From: Bacteroidaceae bacterium
GTDB lineage: Bacteria > Bacteroidota > Bacteroidia > Bacteroidales > Barnesiellaceae_A
Assembly: GCA_017522135.1 (NCBI GenBank)
Contig: JAFXAB010000056.1
Coordinates: forward strand, 1-51,300
Direction: 5' to 3'
DNA length: 51,300 nt
Shown: positions 16,686 through 24,557 of the stretch, piece by piece
How the letters are laid out: each line of letters begins with the position of its first letter
How positions within the stretch are numbered: position 1 is the first letter of the stretch
Translations under genes and position numbers: made by a program
The notes under the pieces: generated by a model
Seen by the model: only the letters and a program-made list of their open reading frames with translations
The model's database searches: none
Told to the model about the DNA's origin: nothing

Positions 16686-18035
16686 TCAAACTCTCTCACG
16701 CAGAAAGCGTTTGAGCAGAAACGTCAAGAAATAAGGAAAAGTATAAAACTGCCCATTAAAACCTATATTCTTGTAACCCAATTTTATTCCGTACTTTATA
16801 TCGCCATATTTATCACTGTCGACAAGTTTACGCAACGAAGCCGATACACCATCTTTGGCTTTTACCTCTACGGGTATCAAACTATCTGCATCTCTAACAA
16901 AAAAATCCATCTCTAAAGCCGGATTATCCTGTTTGTAGTAATACAAATTATAGCCCTGCTTGGCAAGCATATCGCCTACAATATTTTCGTATATCGCACC
17001 TTTATATGTACCAAAGTTGCGATTGGCTCGCAAATCGTTTTGAGCCTCCTCATCAAGCGATGCGATGAGTAAACCCGTATCCTTAAAGTATATTTTATAG
17101 AGTTTCGGATCATAGTTTCCTTTCAGAGGCAGCTCCACATCTGCCAAACAATAACAGGGATTGATTATACCTGCAGATGACAGCCACTCAACAACTCCTA
17201 CATAATCTCTATTACGAGCATTGACACCCACTTTCGATATTTGAAAGCGTTTATTTTCTTTGGCCAAGAATACCGATATATGATTATACACATTTCTAAT
17301 CTTGGCTTTATCGAGACCTACCGCATACTTGGTAATATCTTCATCATAGTCGACAAGCAACTGACGCTGAAGTGCAAGCGTACCCGAAAAATTTTTATTA
17401 TTCACATACGACTTTATCACGTCAGGCATACCACCAAGCACCATGTAGTCTTTAAACAGCCCGAATAGAGTATTGAGCTGCAACTCTGATAACGGTCGCA
17501 ACTCCTTCATATGGTTATAGAGCTCTTCAACAAAATCTTGCGAATAATTCATTGCCCACAAAAACTCCTCAAAGTCCATTGAGTGCATTTCATATTCTTC
17601 TTTATATCCGACCGAATTTGACTCTATCTCTTTGTAATTGATACCCATCAATGAGCCGGAACATATCACATCATAACGACCATCTAATTTGAAAAACTTC
17701 AACGATGTCGCACACTTAGGGCACTCTTGCAATTCATCAAAAAAGAAAAGTGTATCACCGGGTATAAACTGGAATGAAGGGGCAAGCAAAGAGATATTTT
17801 TCAGAATAACGTTTACCTCATAACCATCATCGAAGATATTCTTGAACTTGGGTTGCTCAACAAAGTTTATTTGCACAACGCTCTTATAATACCTCTTTGC
17901 AAAGGCATTAACAGACTTGGTTTTGCCCACTTGTCTTGCACCTTTTATAATCATAGGTTTTCTATCGGGGTTTTGTCGCCAATTCGACAAAACAGTATCA
18001 ACCTTTCTTTCAAGCAATTCTACCATATATTTCAC
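16686..18035 (-). CDS. AAA ATPase with DUF4143 domain
   Basis: The 449-residue protein has an N-terminal AAA_14-type ATPase: Walker A GARQVGKT at 32-39 and Walker B TLFFFDE at 95-101. The C-terminal DUF4143 region (about 210-400) holds the restriction-endonuclease-like segment NPALEMDFFVRDADSLIPVEVK. Proteins of this build are abundant and variable in anaerobes, and their biological role is not established. A start at residue 4 (18026) is also possible. It is a single gene with a TATATTTG box at 18049-18056. Such genes often move horizontally; no mobility gene is nearby. Confidence 0.9.
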   Translation of the reverse strand: MKYMVELLERKVDTVLSNWRQNPDRKPMIIKGARQVGKTKSVNAFAKRYYKSVVQINFVEQPKFKNIFDDGYEVNVILKNISLLAPSFQFIPGDTLFFFDELQECPKCATSLKFFKLDGRYDVICSGSLMGINYKEIESNSVGYKEEYEMHSMDFEEFLWAMNYSQDFVEELYNHMKELRPLSELQLNTLFGLFKDYMVLGGMPDVIKSYVNNKNFSGTLALQRQLLVDYDEDITKYAVGLDKAKIRNVYNHISVFLAKENKRFQISKVGVNARNRDYVGVVEWLSSAGIINPCYCLADVELPLKGNYDPKLYKIYFKDTGLLIASLDEEAQNDLRANRNFGTYKGAIYENIVGDMLAKQGYNLYYYKQDNPALEMDFFVRDADSLIPVEVKAKDGVSASLRKLVDSDKYGDIKYGIKLGYKNIGFNGQFYTFPYFLTFLLKRFLRERV

Positions 18036-18337
18036 ATTTTACACCGTGCAAATATAGCCATATTTCACAAAATAGATATATTCTATACGCTCTATTTTCA
18101 CAAAATCGGACAAAAACAGCAAACAAATCGAAGATTTATTTTTGCGATTTCTAAGTTGATATATGGCATGAAGAAACAGAGATACGAAAAACGTGAGCTG
18201 TACCAACTCTATGATACAACTCACGCACTCTATTCAATAAAACTAACTATTTTGTGATTATATATCACCATTTTATTATCTCGTTGGCAACTACTATATA
18301 TCTATTGTGCGGTTGCAACAACGAGTCACACATATAA
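18036..18337. other. Gene-free stretch with terminator and promoter box
   Basis: These 302 bases hold the fimbrillin terminator (18192-18225) and a minus-strand TATATTTG box at 18049-18056 for the ATPase gene. Nothing else is recognisable. Confidence 0.6.
18192..18225 (-). terminator. Intrinsic terminator downstream of fimbrillin
   Basis: Stem CGTGAGCTGTA/TACAACTCACG (one wobble) is followed on the minus strand by TTTTTCG. It lies about 110 bases beyond the fimbrillin stop. Confidence 0.7.
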
Positions 18338-19729
18338 TTATTTTGCAGTTTTCAATTTACCAGCAGCTCGCACTCCACTACGTGTTTCAAGAGGCCAAAC
18401 AGTAGATTCACTAATATAATTCTGATCTATCACGACACGATATTGACCGACATCCATTAAAGAATCATCAGTATCATACTCATCAAGGATCAAAAACGCA
18501 CAAGTATAGTTTTTTATACTTCCATCTTCATACTCTCCTGATATAATGGTGGCTTGTATTAACCAAGATCCATTATCATAAGTAGTATGCTCATTAAAAT
18601 ATATCGTAAATTTTTCCCCCGATCCCGATATAAAAAGCCCCTCTCCAACGCTCAAATCTCCAAGTAATTGGGTTGTTTTCATATTAATTGTATTATCGGA
18701 AGTCTGATCATAAAACATAATATAGCCATCCGCAAATACATGACCTGGCTCAAAGCCCACATTATCCGTTAACAAAGCATTGGGAGAAATAAAATATGTA
18801 CCTTCAATATTAGGAGGTGTAGTTCCGGTATGTATCGGTATATAGGGTTCAAGGAGTCCAAGATATTCTTCGGGTATGACCGATTCTATTTGCTCCGGCT
18901 CACCCCAAGGATTGATTTGTGCCACAAAAACAACATTATCTTTAAGTTCCAAATTAAATACATATTCAACACCCGAATTTAGCACCAAGTCTCTATCGAG
19001 TATCCACGAGAATACTTTCTCTCCCACAGCAATCTCAGCAAGAAGCATATCCTTGGCAAAAGCTTGCGGAGGTAACAACACCTTAAAACTATTGGTACCA
19101 TTAGAGGCCGCATAAATATCGGCTTTTTCAGATTCTTCAACACGATAAGTATTACTGCTGAGGTTGGCTATTACATTGCTTCTCACATCCTTAAAAACAA
19201 CAGTTTGTTCTCCTACAGGCATGTTGTCTGAGTAAATATTTAAAACAATCTTAGATAAGCGATGATTAAACACCAAATCTACAACCTTGCTATTCTCTCC
19301 AACAGCTGTAGCAGTCATAAGATCACTGGCAGTGTAATTTGTATGACTGCGTTGGTCAGACATCACAGTAAAAGAGAACTCGGGTGTAACATAATCACCA
19401 TAGGGATAAACTGCAAAAAATGTCAAATCTTCATTACTGCTCGGATATGAAAGCGTACCCTCAGTCGTAAACAGATTATCTTCATAACCATAACATACAT
19501 TTTGAGCATAATTCTCAGAGCTGATAGAACCGGTTGTCGAAGCAAAAACACTTATCTTATCACCCTCCTCAAACTGAAGATCTGTAGCACGGGTACTACC
19601 CTTGATTTGAGGCGAAAATGAGACTGATTTTGATACTTCTTCAATCACTTCATCATTGCCATCTTTGGGAGTGCAAGATGTAACCAAAGCTACAACAGCC
19701 AATGGAAACAATAAAAAAAACTTTTTCAT
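18338..19729 (-). CDS. Fimbrillin-family lipoprotein (FimA/Mfa-like)
   Basis: The 463-residue protein has a lipoprotein signal (MKKFFLLFPLAVVALVTSC; Cys 19). The fimbrillin N-terminal pattern follows: VSFSPQIKGSTRATDLQFEEGDKISVFA with an arginine (near 51-53) where fimbrial subunits can be cut by a trypsin-like protease, then LTFFAVYPYG, DLMTATAV and LVFNHRLSKIVLNIY. These match the Bacteroidales fimbrillin family (PF13149-like). The C-terminal third (about 300-463) is not a recognised fimbrillin module. It is probably a pilus subunit or tip protein; no partner pilus genes are adjacent. Confidence 0.8.
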   Translation of the reverse strand: MKKFFLLFPLAVVALVTSCTPKDGNDEVIEEVSKSVSFSPQIKGSTRATDLQFEEGDKISVFASTTGSISSENYAQNVCYGYEDNLFTTEGTLSYPSSNEDLTFFAVYPYGDYVTPEFSFTVMSDQRSHTNYTASDLMTATAVGENSKVVDLVFNHRLSKIVLNIYSDNMPVGEQTVVFKDVRSNVIANLSSNTYRVEESEKADIYAASNGTNSFKVLLPPQAFAKDMLLAEIAVGEKVFSWILDRDLVLNSGVEYVFNLELKDNVVFVAQINPWGEPEQIESVIPEEYLGLLEPYIPIHTGTTPPNIEGTYFISPNALLTDNVGFEPGHVFADGYIMFYDQTSDNTINMKTTQLLGDLSVGEGLFISGSGEKFTIYFNEHTTYDNGSWLIQATIISGEYEDGSIKNYTCAFLILDEYDTDDSLMDVGQYRVVIDQNYISESTVWPLETRSGVRAAGKLKTAK

Positions 19730-20215
19730 AATAAAAAGATTTTGGCTTGCTTATGCACCTCCCCCATAAGCGTATTAAAAAAAAGAAAGTGTGGAGATGA
19801 TTCGTTTATCAAGTAGAAGGTTGTGGAATGACCTGACCAAAAATAAACGTATTGCCCCACACTTGTATAACATAAGACAGTAGATACTATCCTATACAAA
19901 TACAAGAAATGAGTGCTATTCGTTCGGTCCTTCTGGTCTGAAAACTTCCACATTTTCTACTTAGGACTCACGAAAACACTTTCGTATGTACAATATCATT
20001 GAAATAATGACTGCACAAATGTATAAAATATTTTCGGAACAAACAACACCCACTATGAAGATTGAGAAATTCTATACACAACCTAACAATCAATAAAATA
20101 TCATCATACTATACACAAAAACACGTTTCTTTGGAATAAATATTGTGTTAAACTCTCTCTTGCTAATGTTTTCATTGGGTAACAACCATAAATAGCAAAA
20201 CAAGAACAAGACTTA
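19730..20215. other. Intergenic region upstream of fimbrillin
   Basis: These 486 bases hold a minus-strand TATTTTTG box (19838-19845) that may start the fimbrillin transcript. An imperfect inverted repeat has GTGTGG (19789-19794) opposite CCACAC (19857-19862) and CGTTTAT (19803-19809) opposite ATAAACG (19843-19849). The right half is AT-rich and shows no gene or terminator I can defend. Confidence 0.5.
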
Positions 20216-21481
20216 CTAAAGACGTTGCAACTCTTTATTGATGTTTATAGAGGAACGGATTATAAAATTATCGGGCATGGGCATGTCGTATACGGCCGAC
20301 CACAAGTGGTCGTGCAACTCGGCAGGGCGTATATATTGCTTCTGCTCTTCAAGTGTTACGGTATCTCCTATCACTACACGATGCACACCCTTACTCTTGT
20401 TGAACAATTCCGAGGGGAGTCGCAACAGACGCATAGGTAACCCCAAATATCCCAACCAATAATAGAAACGAGAATTGCGATCTAAAAATCGTATGGGCAC
20501 AATGGGCAGATGGGCTTCTTGTATAAAGCGTATGGTGTTGAGGTTCCACGGACGGTCTATGACACGACGAGGACGCGACTTATAGTCCGACCCTACACCC
20601 GACGGAAATATGCCAATGGGAGCACCTTGTGCGACATGGGCTGTGGCTTCGACATATTGCTCCATAGCATTGCCCCTATCCATATACACAAACGAATCAC
20701 TCAAAGGCTTGATGCGCGAGAACATCCGATTTGCCAGGAGCTTGAAATCGGGACGTTTACCACCCATCATATCTATAAGAATAATGGCATCTAATGCACC
20801 ATAGGGCTGGTTGCTGACAACAATGAATGCACCATCGGGCAGGTGAGACAGACGCTCGGGATTGCCAATGTGATAATCACAATCCATATAATGCAACAAC
20901 TTACTTGCACACTCGGCACCCTCTTCAAAGTAGACTTGATCGTAGAGGACATTGAGCTTCGACACATCGCAAACCGCAATGACTATTTTGGCCAACAGCT
21001 TTCCCATGCGACCTTGAAAAACGTGCGACATCTGTGCCAGCTCATCGACATTGAGAAGCTCATGCGTGGGATGCTCCTTGTGCTTGCGAAATACTATCAA
21101 TTTCTCAACAAAGAAATTGAGCACTCCCGATATACACAACGCAACAAGATTACACACAATAACATCCCAGCCATATATGCGCTCAAAGAGGAGCAAAAAG
21201 AGCATCTTGACAGCAAATCCCGACAGAGCTGCTATATTGAACACAACAAAGTGCTTGAGAAAACTTTTTACACTCTTCTCCTCTACCCTATTGTTCCAGA
21301 TAAAGAAATAGGAGCATATAAAGTTGCTCATTACAGCAAACTCAAAAGAAATCATGGGTGACAACACATTGCGTCCAAAGTAATTGCCACTGAAGATATA
21401 GTCGGAACACAACCACAGCACGAGAGTATCTACACCCGTGCCAAGGTATCGACTTAATATGTATAGGATGTATACGCGCAA
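20216..21481 (-). CDS. GtrA-like / acyltransferase-like fusion
   Basis: One uninterrupted 421-residue frame joins two units. Residues 1-133 form a GtrA-like membrane domain of about four helices (SRYLGTGVDTLVLWL, ...LNFFVEKLIVF), a family associated with moving polyprenyl-linked sugars. Residues about 175-421 resemble the PlsC/OlsA-type lysophospholipid acyltransferase fold: VVSNQPYGALDAI at 221-233 stands for the catalytic N-H-x4-D block and FPSGVGSD at 292-299 for the FPEG-like block. The catalytic histidine is replaced by Gln 225 (codon CAG), and the usual glutamate of the second block is also absent. So the second half may be a non-catalytic relative. It starts 12 bases after the CDP-alcohol phosphotransferase gene, suggesting a shared lipid role. 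Confidence 0.7.
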   Translation of the reverse strand: MRVYILYILSRYLGTGVDTLVLWLCSDYIFSGNYFGRNVLSPMISFEFAVMSNFICSYFFIWNNRVEEKSVKSFLKHFVVFNIAALSGFAVKMLFLLLFERIYGWDVIVCNLVALCISGVLNFFVEKLIVFRKHKEHPTHELLNVDELAQMSHVFQGRMGKLLAKIVIAVCDVSKLNVLYDQVYFEEGAECASKLLHYMDCDYHIGNPERLSHLPDGAFIVVSNQPYGALDAIILIDMMGGKRPDFKLLANRMFSRIKPLSDSFVYMDRGNAMEQYVEATAHVAQGAPIGIFPSGVGSDYKSRPRRVIDRPWNLNTIRFIQEAHLPIVPIRFLDRNSRFYYWLGYLGLPMRLLRLPSELFNKSKGVHRVVIGDTVTLEEQKQYIRPAELHDHLWSAVYDMPMPDNFIIRSSININKELQRL

Positions 21482-21493
21482 ATTCTCTATCTG

Positions 21494-22198
21494 TTACTTC
21501 TTGTCTTGAGGTTTATAGGGCTTCAAGGGGTCTATTTGAGATAGTTGCTTGCGGTCTTGAAGGAACTTTGACAACCACATAATTGTCATCAATACAACAA
21601 TAATAAGACCCAATACATCAAAGAAATGGAATGTTTGGTTGCACACTGCGCAAGACCAAGTTCTGAGTGGCTCGATGTACATATAAACAGTATTCATCAA
21701 TATGATGATGAGACGCAACTCGGTAGGTCCAAAGCCTCCATAAGTCAACAGAAACTGACCTTTGATAATAGTACCTATGTAGGTATATACCGACAATCCT
21801 AAGTAGGCTGCCAAGACCATAAGAGCTATATCCAAACGGAATACAGGTGAGAGACCTGCACCCACACACATAAGGCAGATGGTAACAACATCGAGCGAGT
21901 GATCGATAAAGAAACCATACTTGGGACGCTGTGTATTGCGCACACGAGCCAACGTACCATCAAGGCTATCGCCATACCAATTGATAAACAAGCCAAAAGA
22001 GGAGAGCCATAAATAATAAATATTGGTAGTGCCAAGAGCAAAACCAATAGCACAAATCAAGGCACCCACAACACCTATATAGGTAAGCATATCGGATGTC
22101 ATCCAACGAGGCTGACGCTCGGCCAACCACACCAAAGCAACTTTCTCTGCTCTATTAAGAAAAGATGTCTGTATTCTCTCTGATTGTTCGTTTCCCAT
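21494..22198 (-). CDS. CDP-alcohol phosphatidyltransferase-family protein
   Basis: This 234-residue integral membrane protein has about six helices. The catalytic motif begins GDSLDGTLARVR, with aspartates at residues 77, 80, 99 and 103, in the D-x2-DG-x2-AR...G-x3-D-x3-D pattern. The family joins a CDP-activated group to an alcohol to form a phospholipid or related polar lipid. The product cannot be told: the gene is neither a clear pgsA nor pssA by sequence. It lies 26 bases after pdxA and 12 bases before the GtrA/acyltransferase fusion. Confidence 0.85.
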   Translation of the reverse strand: MGNEQSERIQTSFLNRAEKVALVWLAERQPRWMTSDMLTYIGVVGALICAIGFALGTTNIYYLWLSSFGLFINWYGDSLDGTLARVRNTQRPKYGFFIDHSLDVVTICLMCVGAGLSPVFRLDIALMVLAAYLGLSVYTYIGTIIKGQFLLTYGGFGPTELRLIIILMNTVYMYIEPLRTWSCAVCNQTFHFFDVLGLIIVVLMTIMWLSKFLQDRKQLSQIDPLKPYKPQDKK

Positions 22199-22224
22199 AA
22201 TATATTGTTTATGTATAATAGTTT

Positions 22225-23328
22225 TTATTGTTCATCATCTGCGGTCAAGTCCAAGACCTCACGGTCGCCACTCTTATCAACATACTGGCGACGCAAAGGC
22301 GAAGCATGAGCCTCATCGTCGCTGATGCGGTTGCGGAATACATCTAAGGCTGTGTATATAGCCTGACGGAAAGACTCTTCCGAGGCAATACCCTTACCAG
22401 CAATGTCGTAGGCGGTGCCATGGTCGGGCGATGTGCGCACATAGGGCAATCCGGCTGTATAGTTTACACCATTCTCCATGGCCAATGCCTTGAAAGGAGC
22501 CAAGCCTTGATCGTGATACATCGCCAATACGCCATCAAATTTGCGGAAATGCTCTGTACCGAAAAAGCCATCTGCCGCATAAGGTCCAAAACACAATGTA
22601 CCATTCTTCTTGGCCTCGGCAATAGCCGGAACGATTATATCACTCTCTTCTGCTCCCAATAATCCATTCTCACCGGCATGAGGATTGAGCGAAAGGACTG
22701 CAATGCGGGGCTTACGTACACCAAAATCGTGACGTAGGGCCTCATCAAAAATTTGCAATTTCTCGACAATCAATTCTTGCGACAAGGCAGCCGGGACTTG
22801 TGCAATGGGCATGTGACCTGTTACGAGAGCCACACGCAAGGTATCATTGAGCAATATCATCAAGGCTTTATCGCCTTCATCGCCCAAACGCTCTTGCAAA
22901 TACTCGGTGTGTCCGGGAAAGTTAAACTCGGGCGACTGCATGGTATGCTTATTGATAGGGGCTGTAACCAACACATCTATAAGACCCTCTGCGAGGTCAT
23001 CTACAGCACGTTGCAGGGCGGCATAGGCTGCAGCACCTACCTGCTCGGTAACATGCCCTATCTCTACTTTTACATCCTCATCTATACAGTTTATCAAGTT
23101 GTTTTGGCCATCAACCACCTGGGTGGCATTGGTAACAATATTGAAGTTGACAGGCTCCATTTCCAATGCTTTACGGTGGTATGCCGCAACCTTGGCCGAG
23201 CCATACACTACAGGGGTACACAATTCTACGAAGCGTGCATCGGCAAGGGTCTTGAGTATAACCTCATAGCCAACACCATTAATATCGCCTTGTGTGATAC
23301 CAACCTTTATCATTCTGTTTACACTCAT
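22225..23328 (-). CDS. pdxA: 4-hydroxythreonine-4-phosphate dehydrogenase
   Basis: PdxA oxidises 4-phosphohydroxy-L-threonine in the DXP-dependent route to pyridoxal phosphate. Family signatures are the N terminus VGITQGDINGVGYEVILKTL, ITAPINKH-like VTAPINKHTMQSPEFNFPGHTEYL with metal-binding histidines, and YHDQGLAPFKAL near the C-terminal third. I place the start at MSVNRMIKVG (23328); an upstream ATG at 23367 would add 13 residues of low-complexity sequence with no family match. It has 367 residues with this start. It belongs to the minus-strand series rlmN-pdxA-CDP-alcohol gene. Confidence 0.95.
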   Translation of the reverse strand: MSVNRMIKVGITQGDINGVGYEVILKTLADARFVELCTPVVYGSAKVAAYHRKALEMEPVNFNIVTNATQVVDGQNNLINCIDEDVKVEIGHVTEQVGAAAYAALQRAVDDLAEGLIDVLVTAPINKHTMQSPEFNFPGHTEYLQERLGDEGDKALMILLNDTLRVALVTGHMPIAQVPAALSQELIVEKLQIFDEALRHDFGVRKPRIAVLSLNPHAGENGLLGAEESDIIVPAIAEAKKNGTLCFGPYAADGFFGTEHFRKFDGVLAMYHDQGLAPFKALAMENGVNYTAGLPYVRTSPDHGTAYDIAGKGIASEESFRQAIYTALDVFRNRISDDEAHASPLRRQYVDKSGDREVLDLTADDEQ

Positions 23329-23450
23329 TGTCGATATATTACAATTGTTGGAATAGCTGTTCCGCACAAAAAAATTTCAAAGTACGAAGTTAATAAATTT
23401 TACACAAATATACCCTATCAACAGCAAGACATTTGTATATGTTTAATAAA

Positions 23451-24473
23451 TTAAGAGTTTTTTTTAGCAGTAGACAACATTCCGCAAGCGGCAAAAATAT
23501 CTTCTCCTCGCGATGCCCGTATGGTTGCTGTTACACCACGCTCGTTGAGTCGATCTCTGAAGGCCTCGATTTGTGCCATATCGGATGTCTTTAAATCTAC
23601 CCCGGGTATAGCATGAAATCTTATAAGATTGACCAAACAGGGCAATCCGCCCAATAATTTCACCAACGCATCGGCATGTTTTATCGAATCGTTGTAGTCG
23701 CGAAACACAATATACTCAAAGGACAAACGTCGTTGATGACTCCAATCATATTCACGCAAGAGAGCCAACAACTCTTTGACAGGAAATGCTTTCTCTACAG
23801 GCATTACCTCGGCACGTTGCTCGGGATAGGGAGCATGCAAGCTCAACGCCAAGTGACACTCTGTCTCTTCTATAAACCTACGCAATGCAGGACGATAACC
23901 AATTGTCGACACAGTTATCCTACGCGGACTCCATGCCAATCCCCACGGTTCGGTGAGTATGCGCAACACCTTGAGCAATTCGTCGTAGTTGTCAAGAGGC
24001 TCACCCATACCCATAAAAACAAGATTGGTAAGCGTCTCGCTCTTGGGTACCGAGATAATCTGGTTGATAATCTCGTGCGAAGTAAGATTGCGTGTAAATC
24101 CTTGCTTACCTGTCATACAGAAGTAACAATTCATCTTGCAACCTACCTGCGACGACACGCACAGCGTAGCACGCTGCCTGTCGGGGATATACACAGCCTC
24201 CACACCCGATGTTGTGCCAACATCGTACAGATACTTGGCCGTACCATCTACCGACAGCATGGCATGTGCTGGCGCATAATATCCTACATCGTATGTCTCG
24301 GCAAGTCGCGCACGATGCACTTTCGATATATTGGTCATAGCATCGATGTCGTTGACACGCCGCTCATATATCCATTGAGCCATCTGCTTGGCAGCAAAAG
24401 AGGGCATACCACATTGTGCTGCAACCGTCTGCAACTCTTCAATGGTTTTTCCTACAAGATGTTGTTTTTCCAT
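23451..24473 (-). CDS. rlmN: 23S rRNA (adenine-C2) methyltransferase, dual-specificity
   Basis: RlmN is a radical SAM enzyme that methylates C2 of adenosine 2503 in 23S rRNA and A37 in some tRNAs. From the chosen start (MEKQHLVGKT) the protein has 340 residues. The radical SAM cluster cysteines are C112, C116 and C119 (CKMNCYFC), followed by FMGMGEPLDNYDEL and the C-terminal SRGEDIFAACG containing the second catalytic cysteine. An ATG eight codons upstream (24497) is possible. It lies between ppiD (terminator at 24507) and pdxA on the minus strand. Confidence 0.95.
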   Translation of the reverse strand: MEKQHLVGKTIEELQTVAAQCGMPSFAAKQMAQWIYERRVNDIDAMTNISKVHRARLAETYDVGYYAPAHAMLSVDGTAKYLYDVGTTSGVEAVYIPDRQRATLCVSSQVGCKMNCYFCMTGKQGFTRNLTSHEIINQIISVPKSETLTNLVFMGMGEPLDNYDELLKVLRILTEPWGLAWSPRRITVSTIGYRPALRRFIEETECHLALSLHAPYPEQRAEVMPVEKAFPVKELLALLREYDWSHQRRLSFEYIVFRDYNDSIKHADALVKLLGGLPCLVNLIRFHAIPGVDLKTSDMAQIEAFRDRLNERGVTATIRASRGEDIFAACGMLSTAKKNS

Positions 24474-24506
24474 ATATGCTACTTTTCTTTTTTTCACAGA
24501 AGAAAA

Positions 24507-24535
24507 AGAGCGTCTAATGTTCCGTTAGACGCTCT
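24507..24535 (-). terminator. Intrinsic terminator after ppiD
   Basis: Perfect 11-base arms AGAGCGTCTAA/TTAGACGCTCT with a seven-base loop, followed on the minus strand by TTTTTCTTC. It makes rlmN transcription at least partly independent of ppiD. Confidence 0.85.
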
Positions 24536-24557
24536 TGTGTAACTTATAAAAATTCTA

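Noticed and set aside
16686..18035. AAA/DUF4143 ATPase as part of a defence island
   Set aside because: It is a single gene flanked by pgk and a fimbrillin gene, with no nuclease, methylase or other defence gene nearby.
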